Shown here: positions 23,201 through 33,900 of the stretch, in pieces
How the letters are laid out: each line of letters begins with the position of its first letter
How positions within the stretch are numbered: position 1 is the stretch's first letter
DNA from: Gonium pectorale
Taxonomy: Eukaryota; Chlorophyta; Chlorophyceae; Chlamydomonadales; Volvocaceae
DNA length: 41,019 nucleotides
Assembly (NCBI GenBank): GCA_001584585.1
Contig: LSYV01000121.1
Coordinates: 33,754-74,772, forward strand
Reading direction: 5' to 3'
Made by a program: the position numbers and the translations under genes
The notes under the pieces: model-generated
Told to the model about the DNA's origin: nothing
The model's input: the letters and a program-made list of their open reading frames with translations, nothing else
The model's database searches: none

Positions 23201-23814
23201 GCCTCGATGGGCAGGTAGGTGGCTGAAGTAGGTGGCTGGGCTGCTCGCCGGGAAGGGCCAGGAAGCAGGCCAGGCTNACGGGCCTTGGGCAGCAGGCCCA
23301 CCGCCACCATCAGCGGCCGCCGGCAGTACGCCAGGTAGGCCCGCCGCGGCAGCAGCAGGATGGCCAGCAGCTGCGCCAGGATGGCAGAGCTCACCAGCGG
23401 CACCCACAGCTCGCCGCGCGGCAGGAGCAGGGCGGCGCGGAAGGTGGCGCCGGCGCGGGCGGCCAGGAAGCCCAGCCGCGCGGCGGTGGGGGCGGCGCAG
23501 GGGTAGGCCGCCAGGGGGCCGGGCGCGGGCGCCGGCACGGCGCCGGGGGTGGGGGCGTGGGGGGCGGCGCAGTGCGAGGCGTCCAGCAGCCGCCGGTAGT
23601 GGTTCAGGAAGAGGAGCAGCTGGCAGAGGACCATGGCCGCGTCGGCGAGCAGGATGCGCAGCTCAGGCGGGAAGCCGCGCGGGCGGCGGTGCGGGGTGCG
23701 CGCCGGGTGCGCCGTGCTGCCCAGCTTCGATGACGGCAGCGCCGTGGCGTCGAGGCTGCCCTCCGCGGTTGTGCTCCCCTGGTCCTTTGCGCCCGGCGCT
23801 GTGTCAGCAACCAT
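14205..23814 (-). CDS. multi-pass membrane protein with SPL1/CRR1-like post-SBP module and ankyrin repeats
   Basis: Exons in transcript order: 23814-23280, [gap], 22706-21744, 21158-20987, 20519-20267, 19749-19531, 18876-18660, 18303-17816, 17270-17087, 16964-16206, 15434-15180, 14561-14205. From the second listed exon onward the phases agree and give 1288 residues; exon 1 gives 178 more. The ATG at 23814 is the first in its frame. Exons 1-2 carry about four membrane segments (for example LLADAAMVLCQLLLFLN and LVSSAILAQLLAILLLP), then an Ala/Pro-rich linker. Exon 21158-20987 has the pattern of the block after the SBP domain in plant SPL1/12/14 and algal CRR1: PEQLPANFLERLNLAL, then ARAGCIELVFDVV. 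A TIG-like part follows (PRISHVEPPCIVV, then LLLSVRNADKLPAF), then LGLWLDFVEVLG, ankyrin units (LTLLHRAVRSGAGEMVRLVV; GVTPLHLAAALPDG) and DAHGQRPVDCARASGHLHLA. The last three exons add further membrane helices. No SBP zinc-binding domain (Cys/His pattern, basic signal) is seen. The link between exons 1 and 2 is out of phase and spans an assembly gap. Function unknown; a membrane-held sensor or regulator is inference. Confidence 0.7.
14727..14761 (+). repeat. 35-bp intronic repeat, copy 1
   Basis: GAAGGCATTCTCAGTAGAGA followed by AGCCCTGGGGCGCAT. It recurs at 15911-15945 with one mismatch. Each copy lies in a different intron of the multi-pass gene, in the same orientation. Confidence 0.9.
15911..15945 (+). 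repeat. 35-bp intronic repeat, copy 2
   Basis: GAAGGCGTTCTCAGTAGAGA followed by AGCCCTGGGGCGCAT, with one mismatch to 14727-14761. A related motif, ACTCAGTCCGTGGGCAA, occurs at about 15488 and 15749, and variants occur near 20648 and 21529. Confidence 0.9.
16114..16200 (+). repeat. dispersed intronic repeat B, copy 1
   Basis: Contains AACAACGACGAGCTGGGCGC, then CAGCAGCGTATGTCCCGTCT. Similar copies lie at 17305-17380 and, inverted, at 20228-20265. All three sit in introns just outside exon donor sites of the same gene. Confidence 0.75.
17305..17380 (+). repeat. dispersed intronic repeat B, copy 2
   Basis: Contains AACAACGAGATGGGCGACAG, then CAGCGTTTGTCCCGTCCCGC. It is diverged from the copy at 16114-16200. 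It lies in the intron between exons 18303-17816 and 17270-17087. Confidence 0.7.
18564..18608 (+). repeat. 15-bp tandem repeat, three units
   Basis: Three exact copies of CCAGGCCTCCCGCCC lie in the intron 18304-18659 of the multi-pass gene, with degenerate flanking units. Confidence 0.9.
19316..19356 (+). repeat. arm 1 of a 41-bp inverted repeat
   Basis: TATGCGATTCGGTGTCCGCG followed by ACGCGACACGTTTCCCCTTC. Its reverse complement recurs at 20725-20767 with few changes. The arms lie in two different introns of the same gene, about 1.4 kb apart. A degenerate third copy (GATTGCGATTCGGCGTC) is at about 19376. Confidence 0.85.
20071..20176 (+). repeat. dispersed repeat A, long copy 1
   Basis: About 106 bp, from GTGGTCGCCGCCGAACAAAC through CATCACCCCTTCGACTACCT to CGCTCGTCGTATGCG. 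It lies in the intron 19750-20266, antisense to the gene. It is closely matched by 21387-21502. Confidence 0.9.
20228..20265 (-). repeat. dispersed intronic repeat B, inverted copy 3
   Basis: On the minus strand it reads GGGCGCCAGCAGCGTTTGTC, then CCGTGGGGGGG, matching the core of 16114-16200. It lies immediately after the donor site of exon 20519-20267. Confidence 0.7.
20725..20767 (-). repeat. arm 2 of the 41-bp inverted repeat
   Basis: On the plus strand it reads AAGAAGGGGAAAGGTGTCGC, then GTCGCGGACACCGGATCGCA, the reverse complement of 19316-19356 with a few changes. Confidence 0.85.
21387..21502 (+). repeat. dispersed repeat A, long copy 2
   Basis: GTGGTCGCCGCCGAACTAAC, then ATGCAGGGACATCACCCCTT, a middle part with small differences, and CTCGTCGTATGCGTTTTCC. 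It lies in the intron 21159-21743, in the same orientation as the copy at 20071-20176. Confidence 0.9.
23080..23160 (+). repeat. CCCCTG-type microsatellite beside an assembly gap
   Basis: A run of roughly hexameric CCCCTG and CCCCCG units leads directly into the block of n. The repeat probably caused the assembly break. Confidence 0.9.
23161..23180. other. assembly gap
   Basis: Twenty n in a row, with further single n at 23190, 23200 and 23277. The last falls inside the likely donor site of exon 1 (GTNAG on the minus strand). The true gap length is unknown, and one or more coding exons could be missing. Confidence 0.99.
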
Positions 23815-26361
23815 GCCAGGTTCTGGACCGTCGTTGTCGTTGTCGGAGCGCGTCGGCGCTGTGGGGGTGGGGGACGAAGGGGGCGTCACGAACAACTGCG
23901 CGCCGGTGCGTGCTAGCCGGGCTAGTCGCGTTGCCCCGAGGCAGGTGCTTTGGCTATACAGTATCCTGCTCTGCTTTGATGACGGGGGATGTGCCAGGAA
24001 TGCAGGGACCGCTTTCCATCCCCAGCACACCCTCGCCTGACCGACTGCGCACGGCCATGTACATCGGCAAGAAGCAACAGCACACTGCACCTGTGGCAAG
24101 GACGGCCGTGCGGCCTCCGCTCCACAACCAAGGGTCCTTTCCGCTTGCCAGCGGAATGGGAAGAACCGGCAACAATGCCTCAGAGTGTTCGGGAACTGGG
24201 CCCATCTGCCGCCTGCCCAAAGCCCGAAGACCTCAAAGGCCGGGTTCGGACGTTTGGGCCTTCACCCATGCCTCTGCCACCTAAAAGCGGTAGGTCAAGT
24301 GTCAGTTTTCTCAAGATGTCACGATGCCGAGGGAGAAAGGGACTTCCTGGCGAAGACCGCGAGCAAGGCCTAGGCACCCACCTGGAGCAGGGCAAGCGTC
24401 CTTCACTGCTGTTTAAAAAGAGAAGCTGAGGAAAAGGTCATAAGAAGGAGGGAAGATGCTGCTGCAGTGCGCGTTCCGCCCTGGTTCAATTAGGTACCAC
24501 TTTTCGTAGCAGTACAGGGAAACGCATCAATAAACCAGTGCGTGGTTCTTTCTTGCGTGTGCACGGAGACGTTGCCAGACCCCACACCCTTGTGCGAACA
24601 CAGGTGGGAACTTGTCCAGTAATGCAGCTCAGCTAGGGCACCAGGTGTTGACGATTCAGTGCATCGATATACATTCGAAGTACTGATCTGTAAGTGCCGC
24701 AAAGGATGCTGGGCTGGCGGTTTTTCCGCTGTCAACCGCCGCCGCGCGTTATAACCGACCTTTCACTCCATCCTGTACGCGTTGAGCACACACGTAAGTC
24801 CATTGTGATAAGAATCCAAGTGCTACATGCCGTATCCTGCGAGGTCTTTGCACTTTGGCCAGGCGGGGTAAGGTACGGTATTGCGGGCTGTGTCTCAGGC
24901 AAGCAAACACACCAAACTGATGACACGTGCCTGGTAGGTGTTGCCATGCCCGGTGATGAAGGGTGAGTAGACCGCGAGCAGGCTGCGTGCGGGTGCGTGT
25001 GCACGGACGCATCCTTCAGGGCCTTCTTTATCCACAGGGACATCAGCATGCAGAAGGGGGGACCACAGGTAGCCACGGGCCCGCTGTGCGCGTGGCCCTG
25101 CAGTGTACGCAGGGAGACGCTTTCCGAGAGAGATAGGGAAGGCCACCTTATTTGGTCTTTTTACACCTCCGAATGTGTGACGTTGCCAGTAGGGAACTGG
25201 GTACAAAGCACGGCGGGCGACGGAGTCGAGCAGACGGCCCCCCTTCTCACCCTGATCTCCGCCAGTACACCGCCGACGTCTCCCCGGGACCGCTGGAAAT
25301 CGCCCAGCCAGCGGACTAGTCCACAGCGCTCATTGTCTTCTTCTGGGTCTGTATATCACCGTTCGGCGTCCAGGTGGGCTGGTGACCACTGAGCGCCGAC
25401 CTACACCGAGCGAATTGTGTTTAATGCACCAACCGTACTCGTGTGTCGACTCCAGCCATTTTCCCCCATCCGCAACTGACAGTGCCCCGAGACAGACACG
25501 AGTCCTTTCAGCTCAGCTCGCCTGCGGCGACGTTCACCGCTTCCGTGTTTATGTTTCCTTGTTCACCAGCCGCTCGGGCCCGCAGGGCCCGCGGACTAGG
25601 CCACCGGCATGGCGGCACTGCATCCCCGCCCAGGCAGGGGCACTGGATAGGGGACACCACTCCCGGCAACGTGCAGCCACGGGGGACGGGGCCCGCACAC
25701 GACGCCGCGCGCCTCTCCTCTAAGCGCCGGGCAGCATTTGGGTTGGGAGCGGCGTGCCTGGTGAGCCACGCTCGGTAGAGTTTCGTTTTGCGGCGGCGGC
25801 AGTGGCGGCGGCACTGGTTCTCTTTTTTACTCCGACGCCGCCAGCTGGTGCCGCACTGAGGCCTCCCAGTGCGGCCGTGACGGGGAACAGGACGGAGCAG
25901 CGGCAGCGTTGTCGGCGATGGGGGCGTGAAGCGCTTGGCGGCCTGCCCGTGCAGCTGGCGGCCTGCCCGTGATCTTCTGCCTAAGGAGGCTGGCTGGTTG
26001 GCAAAGGCGGTCGCTGGCGGAGACAGGCCGCCAAACCCTGGTGACGGCATGCCCTTGGAGGGCTTGGTGGGCGGCATGTACACTGGCCAAGTGTGAAGGG
26101 CGACGGCGCCACGGGCTGCATGAAACCGCCGCAAGGTCTGGTGACCACCCGCTGCGCTTGCTTGCCATCCGCAGATCCCTTCTACCCGAGATCCTTCTAC
26201 ACGCTGGAGATGACGGTCCCGCTGCATAGCATCTGCCAGGCATTCGAACGGCTGGGATGCGGCATGTGCCTCCGCGCGGAGGCTGAGACTGATGGGTGGG
26301 CTTCGGACGTGCGCTGTACTAGCGAGGGCACGACAGCTCCACTGGGACCACCACATACTCC
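23815..26361. other. intergenic region and 5' flank of the multi-pass gene
   Basis: It is less GC-rich than the genes. Open frames on both strands lack coding codon bias and resemble no known protein. An 18-bp unit, CTGGCGGCCTGCCCGTG, occurs twice in tandem at about 25935-25972. No TATA box could be assigned to the ATG at 23814. Confidence 0.4.
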
Positions 26362-26366
26362 TTACA
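26362..26366 (-). terminator. candidate polyadenylation signal of BiP
   Basis: TGTAA on the minus strand, about 450 bases after the BiP stop codon. TGTAA is the usual polyadenylation signal in volvocine algae. No closer copy was seen. Confidence 0.45.
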
Positions 26367-26817
26367 TCAACCCGCCATCACGTGACGGATGTCATTCACC
26401 ACAAATGCATATGGTGTTGCGCGCCCAGATCCCACGGGAGCTGCCACTTGGCAGCATCTTTTGCCTCATTCGTTCGCTGTCATGTCGGCAAGAATCATGC
26501 TCTGGTCAAAGCAGGCTCAAAGCTCTCAGTCAGATGGTAACCATCACGGCTGCGCTTACGCACGCAAGCACAGCGCGGACGTTGAAAAACAAGGGCAAAA
26601 ACCTGCTTGCTGCTGACGCAGCCGAGTGGGAAGTCCGCTACCCTCATAGTCATGCTTGCCATCTCTGCCTATTCTTCTTCGCTATGCCTGATCTATTTCG
26701 TCACGTCACGCAAACGCCCGAAGGCGTTCCTAATTGCGCTCCGTCCGACTGCTGCTCTACTCGAGCAAGTCCTCTCTCATCCACACGCGCTGCCGCGGGC
26801 TTGCTGCCTGCGGCTGT

Positions 26818-29800
26818 CTACAGCTCGTCGTGGTCGCCGAGGTCCTCCGAGTCCGAATCGCCGCTGGGGCCGCCGCTCTTCTGGTACACCGCCGAGATGA
26901 TGGGGTTGCACACGTCCTCCACCTCCTTCAGCTTGTCCTTGTACTCCTCGGGGTCTGCGGTCGTTGGCGAAAGATCCGTCAGCATGTCACTCTTCGGTCA
27001 ACCCATTTCAAGCAAACAATCCGACGGTGAACGCACTAGTCAAGGGCCTGCCTCTCACCCCAAGCGAAGCTTCACTATGGTAAAAGGCAGTATCTGGGCT
27101 TTCCTCCCCACCCACCCATTCCCCAGAACTGGACTGCTCCGTCTCGCCAACGCAACCGCCCAACTCACCGGCATCAGGGTTCTCGTCCAGCCAGTCCAGC
27201 GCCTCCTTGACGGCGGCGGTGATCTTCTCCTTGTCCTCATCCTCGATCTTGTCCTTCATCTTGTCCTCCACGGTGCTCTTCATGTTGTAGCAGTACGTCT
27301 CCAGCTGGTTGCGGGCGTCGATCTTGGCCTTGACGGCCTTGTCCTGCTCCGCAAACTCCTCAGCCTCCTTCACCATGCGCTCAATGTCGTCCTGGCTCAG
27401 GCGGCCCTTCTCAGCAGTGATCGTGATCTTCTCCTTCTTGCCGGTGCCCTTATCCTCAGCAGCAACGTTGAGGATGCCGTTGGCGTCCACCTCGAAGGTG
27501 ACCTCAATCTGAGGCGTGCCACGTGGCGCCGGCGGGATGCCGTTGAGGTCGAACTGGCCCAGCTTGTGGTTGTCCTTGGTCATGGCGCGCTCACCCTCAA
27601 ACACCTGCGGAGGGGGGGGGAGAGGACGGGACTCGTTGAACCGATGAAATCTGGGGCACACGGCAGGCGTTAGCGCTGAGATCATGCGCGCTGGGATTAC
27701 CCCGACGGCGCAGGGCCGACAGCAAGCCAATCGAACGGAGTTTCCAAGCCCGAAGACCTTCACTCTTTCCACATAAACCGTTATGCAAGCTTTGCCCCCG
27801 TCCACATCGCTGGATGCCCGCAAATCGCACCTGGATCGACACGGTGGTCTGCTGGTCCTGGTAGGTGGTGAAGGTTTGCGACTTCTTGGTGGGGATGACG
27901 GTGTTACGGGGGATGAGCTTGGTCATCACACCGCCCACAGTCTCAATGCCCAGAGACAGAGGGGCCACGTCCAGCAGCAGAATGTCCTTAACCTCGTCGC
28001 CACCTGCGGAGGGCAACCGATGAATGGACCCGTTCGACGCGCTGTTATGGTTGCAATTTGCTGGCGTAATCAAATTAGATACGTGCCCGTGCTTTGCCGT
28101 GGAAACTTACGCATGACTGGCTTGCGCATGAGACCTACACAGTATGAATTCTGCAGACGCCATCCTTCTGCACAACACAGAACTCACCCTCGCCGCCGAG
28201 GATGCCGCCCTGCACGGCCGCGCCGAAGGCCACCGCCTCGTCCGGGTTGACGCCCTTGTTGGGCTCCTTGCCCTCGAAGAACTCCTTGAGCAGCTCCTGC
28301 ACCTTGGGGATGCGGGTCGAGCCGCCCACCAGCACGATCTCGTCGATCTCGCTCTTCTTCAGGTTGGCGTCATCCATGGCCTGAAAGGGAGGAAAGCGAG
28401 TGCGGGAAGTGGAGAGGAATGATTTGACGGGTTGGCAGATGTCACGCCACGCCACGGTGGCGCGTTGCCCTTGTTGTGGTGGTTCACTTTGCCGTGATGC
28501 GCGGAAGGGCACATTATCACACAGCGCAGGTGCGTTGGCGCCAGCCCGGACACGGTAATCCCTCCGCCCGGGGCCTCGTCGTTGCTCCCCTGCTGCCTCT
28601 CGGCTCCTTGCCATTCAGGATGGCCCGTGGGTCCGTCTTATACTAAGATGACACTGGCCCAGCGCACGACAGCACGGAAATTTCTTTCTCTTTTACATAG
28701 GCTCTTTTGCCTCGGTTTTTGCTTGCCAAGCCAGGGGCTCCATGCTTTCGCCACGTGCAGCCCCGCCTCCTCCCGCAGCCCTTCCAATGCCGGTCTCGGG
28801 TCGGAATGCCCCAGCGGCCCCACCTTCTTGACCGGGCCCATGGTCTTCTTGAAGAGGTCCATGTTGAGCTCCTCGAAGCGGGCGCGGGTCAGCGGCTCCG
28901 ACAGGTCGACGCCCTCGTACAGCGCCTCAATCTCCACGCGGACCTGGGAACGAGCGGGACAGGGTGGGGCAAATTGCACGCGCGGGTCAGGGCAGGCGCG
29001 GGATGCAGCTGACCTGGGACACGATGGCGGCATCCATAAATTGTCGCTGTAGAGAGTGCAACTTTGCAGAATGCCCAAGCAGCAATCCGTACTGAGCCAC
29101 GCCGCAGTCACAACCGGCCCGCACAACCTTGCCCCTGCCCCCTCTGTCCGCACCTGGTGCTGGCTGGACAGGGCGCGCTTGGCGCGCTCAGCCTCGCGGC
29201 GCAGCTTCTGCAGGGCGCGGGCGTCGCCGCTCACGTCCTTCTTGTACTTCTTCTTGATGAGCTTAATGAAGTACTCCATGACGCGCTGGTCGAAGTCCTC
29301 GCCGCCCAGGTGGGTGTCGCCGTTGGTGGAAATGACCTCAAACACGCCGTTGTCGATGGTGAGGATGGAAACATCGAAGGTGCCGCCGCCCAGGTCGAAC
29401 ACCAGGATGTTCTTCTCGCCTGGCAGGAGGTAGAGCAGAAGGGGAGGGGCCAGAATGGGGAACGCGACGTTCAGGGATAGGCAGCAGGCAATAGATGGGA
29501 ATGCAGCTCAATATGCGGACACTGGCTTTAAATGCTCGGTGGCTTGGTTCGGAGTACGGCACAACAACCCACATGGCGTGACCGTATTTGGCACACAATC
29601 CCTACATGAGGGATCTAGCTCCCGTGCATACGTGCCTTGCCATGTGCACGCAGCGTCACCAAAACCCGCCAAACTCACAGAAGTACTGTCAGCCCATCAC
29701 GCTCCGCCTCAAGCCCTGCTGTCTCGCTGCTGTACTCACCGCCCTTCTTGTCCAGGCCATAGGCGATGGCAGCAGCGGTGGGCTCGTTGATAATGCGGAC

Positions 29801-29828
29801 CACGTTCAGGCCGGAGATGGTGCCGGCA

Positions 29829-29863
<35 letters not shown>

Positions 29864-30540
29864 GGCGGGGACAGTAACCACAGCATGCTTAACGGTCTTG
29901 CCCAGGTACGCCTCGGCCGTCTCCTTCATCTTCTGAAGGATCATAGCCGAGATCTCCTCCGGGCTAAAGACACGCTGCTCGCCATTGACGTCCACAGACA
30001 CATACGGCTTGCCGCTCCTGTCCACGATATCATACGATACAAGCTTCTTGTCCCGCTGCACCTCCTTGTCCTCATACCTGCACGGGCAGGGCGGTTGAGT
30101 GAGCATGTGGTTCCTGCGGACCTTCGGGCCAGTAGACCGGATACCGTTCTTACTTGCGTCCAATCAAGCGCTTCACGTCGTAGATAGTGCGCTTGGGGTT
30201 GACGGTGGCCTGGTTCTTAGCAGCGTCGCCGATCAGGCGCTCGCTGTCGGTGAAGGCGACGTAAGAGGGCGTGATGCGGTTACCCTGGTCGTTGGCGATG
30301 ATCTCCACGCGGCCATTCTTGTAGACGCCCACGCACGAGTACGTGGTGCCCAAGTCGATGCCAATGACGGTGCCGAGCTTCTCCTCCTCGGCCCACACAC
30401 CGAAGCCGTAAGAGGCACACGCGAGTGCTGCGAGTGGGCGTGATCAGGTTGAGCGTGGAGGTGTAGCTTAGCGCGCAAGGCGGGAAACAGAAGTGTGAGG
30501 ACTCACCTAGAAGCAGCGCGGCTGCCTTCCACTGCGCCAT
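26818..30540 (-). CDS. BIP: ER-lumen Hsp70 chaperone BiP, HDEL-terminated
   Basis: Exons in order: 30540-30507, 30427-30154, 30077-29740, 29419-29154, 28943-28824, 28380-28188, 28003-27831, 27604-27169, 26954-26818. They sum to 1971 nt, 656 residues plus stop, the usual BiP length. Residues 1-24 are a signal peptide ([20 protein letters not shown]). The nucleotide-binding domain shows IDLGTTYS (35-42), [10 protein letters not shown] (224-233) and [11 protein letters not shown] (362-372); the substrate domain and helical lid follow, and the protein ends in HDEL, the ER retrieval signal. BiP binds unfolded secretory proteins in the ER lumen with an ATPase cycle driven by J-domain partners and exchange factors. 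It is divergent to HSP90B across 417 bp, and a second BiP gene lies about 9.4 kb away. Which copy is named BIP1 or BIP2 cannot be told from the sequence. Confidence 0.97.
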
Positions 30541-30957
30541 GGTGACAGCGCCCGTTGTGTTCAGGGTTGTCGAAAATGCGCCTCTGTGGGCGCGCGGGGC
30601 ACGTTTGAGCAACGCGCGCAGGCAAGTACGGCGCTTCTTACATCGACTTTCATGTAACTGGTTAGGGGTACGACAGGGGACTACCTGTCCTTGGCGCTAA
30701 AGAGCAATTTCACTGCCCTTGCGCACAGGACTTCTGCATTCCATGCAGTCTGGCGCGTAGCGAGCTGTCGGGTCGAGTGACTACGGGTGCTTCGCGAGCC
30801 GTACGACAACGCGTCTCGACTCCAAGCGCTTTCTTCCTCCAGAACCCATAGTGTCCCGGGACAGGCACGCGTGCATTGTTCCTTGTGGTGCGCCCTGCGG
30901 CGACAGTCACTCGTTCGGAGTGTCCCCGTGGTCTAGATCGACTGCGTGCGGGCAAGC
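30541..30957. promoter_or_regulatory. shared bidirectional promoter of BiP and HSP90B
   Basis: Only 417 bp separate the two divergent start codons, so both 5' UTRs and both promoters must lie here. I see no clear TATA box, no good heat-shock element and no canonical CCAAT-N9-CCACG element. A single ACGT core (GCACGTTT at 30599-30606) is the only weak bZIP-type candidate. The shared-promoter reading rests on spacing and function. Confidence 0.6.
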
Positions 30958-33900
30958 ATGGACAAGCGGGCAGCAGCGCTGCTGCTGCTGGCCGGCCTCG
31001 CGCTTTGCGCGCTGCCAGGTGCGCGCAGGCTGGCGGGGCTGGCGGAGTGTCGTCGGCATGCTTCGCGCCCATTTTCATGGCGTGCGCTGACCCGTGCCAC
31101 CCGGCCCGCCTGCAGCATGCACCGCCAACGATGCGGTCGACATGACGGATACGCCGAAGGTCGACAACGGGGTTTCTTCGGGCCACGCCACAACCACGGA
31201 TGCCACATCCATCCACAGGTGCGCACGTGGGTACACCTTTGCCTACCTGTAGGCTTTGCACACAAGGAGACCCCCAAGTGGGAGTCGCTTCTTCTGTCCC
31301 CAGCCATTATCGCACAGGTCACCCAGGTGGACCAACTCCCGAAGCATCCAAGGCAACCAGCCTTGCACCCGGAGCCCTCAAACCCTGTTCACCTTGCCGC
31401 CCCTCCTCCACGTCCCGATTCTCTCTCCTTCACCTCCATTCCCCTCCCACCCCCCGGCCCCCGGCCTTCAACCCACATCGCCATGTCCTCACCCCCCGCC
31501 CCATGCCCCGCGCAGGGAGCGTGAGAGCATGTCGAACAGCGCCAACCGCCTGCGCGAGGGCGCGGAGCAGTTCGCCTTCCAGGCCGAGGTCTCCCGCCTC
31601 ATGGACATTATCATCAACTCCCTCTACTCCAACAAGGACATCTTCCTGCGTGAGCTTATCTCGAACGCCTCGGACGCGCTCGACAAGATCCGCTTCCTGT
31701 CCCTCACGGACAAGAGCCAGCTGGGCGAGGGCGACAACACCAAGCTGGAGATCAAGATCTGGCTGGATCCGGAATCCAAGGTGCTGTACATCCGCGACCG
31801 CGGCATCGGCATGACTAAGGAAGAGCTGATCAAGAACCTGGGCACCATTGCCAAGTCCGGCACCTCGGGTGAGGCCTCCGGGGTGTTGGGACCTAAAGGG
31901 CGCAGGGGCAGCCAGAGCCTGCAGCGTGACTCGGGGTTCGATTTGGGTTTTGGGCTGCGGACTGCTTCTGTGTTGCCACAGCAATGCCGCTCATGGAGTC
32001 GACCGGCAACGCACGACGAACGCATGGCTGGGTGCCCAGCTAGGGGATGCCTTCGCGCCCACGCTTGCTTGCACTGCCCTTGCAACGGAACCAACGGTAT
32101 CGCATGCCGGCCTCCCTGCCCCCCTGTCCCTGCGCGCAGCCTTCCTGGAGCAGATGCAGAAGGGCGGCGACATGAACCTGATTGGCCAGTTTGGCGTGGG
32201 CTTCTACTCGGTCTACCTGGTGGCGGACTATGTGGAGGTGGTCTCCAAGCACAACGACGACAAGCAGTGAGTGCGACGGCCGTGGTATTGCGGGACAGCT
32301 TTGTGAGGGAGCGAGCACGGGCCCGATCGGATGCGCGGAGGGGCGCACAGGGGTGGGCGGTGGTGAGAGCCGTGCACAGGATGGCAGAGATGCGGCCGGG
32401 GAGCGGGCCAGCGAAATCGATTCCCTGCCAAGCGCAGCTGTTATGTTTAGTCAGGACATCATCGTGAAGGGGTCAGGGTCGCAGCGCGCAGGGTGGCCAC
32501 AGCCAGACAGCAAGCTGCCGGACAGGGGACTAGTTTGCCGGCGCCAGAACCGCGCATCTGGGACAGCCGGACGACATATTGTGATCTGGGTCGCCGGGAC
32601 GGCTGGGCGTGTGGTTGGGGCACAGCATGTGCAGAGAGGGAGGCGGCAAGGACGCCATCTTCTGCTTGCCATGCGTTCATGGCCATGGACCCTACTGGAC
32701 AACAAGCTCACGACGGCGCCGCACAGCGCACCAGCAACCGTGCGCCCGTGCAGTATGGTCGACATCAGGGTGCGGGATGTGGTGGCGCTCCCTCTGGTGT
32801 TCCTCCGGTTTTTTCCGCCGGCCTCCTGTCCAGCAAGTCTGGCGTCTCCCCACACACACACACACACACAGCAAATACGTGCATTGTATGCGTCGTTCCA
32901 TTTCAACACACTGCAAATTAGATATGTCTGAGCATGCTGCCACACACATGTAACACACACGCCGCGTGCCCCTCCCCTCCCCTCAGGTACATCTGGGGCT
33001 CCACCGCCGACGGCAGCTTCACCATCTCCGAGGACACGGAGAACGAGGACCTGGGCCGCGGCACCCTCATTAAGATGCACCTTAAGGCCGAGGCGCAGGT
33101 GGGGCACACGGCGGTCGAGGCGCAAGCGCGTCGCAGGGCCGGGCCGGGCAGAGCAGGACCGGTGGTAAATAGGGGTTGGACGGGCGGGGCCGGGGGCCGT
33201 CCCTGTGCCAGAGGCGGCTCGCTCCTGGAGTGCAGATGGGTTGACTGCAGCAGTCCTGCGCCCCTTACCGTGATGCTGCAGCGTAGCTGCTGGGGTCGTG
33301 CATCTGTCCCGGGCGCTGAGTGCATGCTCGCTCGTTCCTCCAGGCCTCGCGGCCGCTGTGCTGGCTTACTGAGGCATGCTCTCCTTCCACAGCAGCTTCG
33401 CGTACGGGCTCCCCCCCTTGTCGTCTCCCTCCTTCCTGCCCTCCCCCGGCGCCTCCTCCCTCGCGCCCCCTGCTTCGCTGGTGTGAACGCTTCCAACCCA
33501 TGCCCCACCCCCCACCCCTTCGTTCCCCTTTCCCTTCAACCCTGTCTCCCCCCTTCGCCGGCGTAGGAGTACGCCACGGAGGCCAAGCTGCGCGAGCTGG
33601 TGCAGCGCTACAGCGAGTTCATCAACTTCCCCATCTACCTCCAGACGGAGAAGGAGGTGGACGTGCCGGTGGAGGCCGAGGAGGCCAAGGAGGAGGAGAA
33701 GGAGGAGGAGGCTGCTGAGGAGGAAGAGGAGGACGAGGGTGGGTGCGGGCTAGATGGGCCAGGCCCGGAGTGGGGTGGGACGGGACGGGATTGCTTGGAA
33801 GCTTGCACCCTGGGGCTTCGGGGGCTTAGCAGGGGGGTCTACGGAGTCGTTTCTGTCGCTGCGTTCGGGTGTGCACGTGCAGCGAGGGCGGTCCCGAATG

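Noticed and set aside
25508..26356. 282-codon minus-strand open frame
   Set aside because: Third positions are not biased, the composition is random-like and no family is recognisable. It overlaps the likely BiP 3' UTR end and intergenic DNA.
26093..27673. 526-codon plus-strand open frame over the BiP 3' exons
   Set aside because: It is the antisense shadow of BiP exons 27604-27169 and 26954-26818. Its Leu/Val-rich part is the reverse reading of BiP codons.
30541..30957. heat-shock element or canonical ER-stress element in the BiP/HSP90B promoter
   Set aside because: TTC and GAA triplets near 30829-30843 do not have the required 5-bp phasing, and no CCAAT-N9-CCACG was found. Only a lone ACGT core is present.
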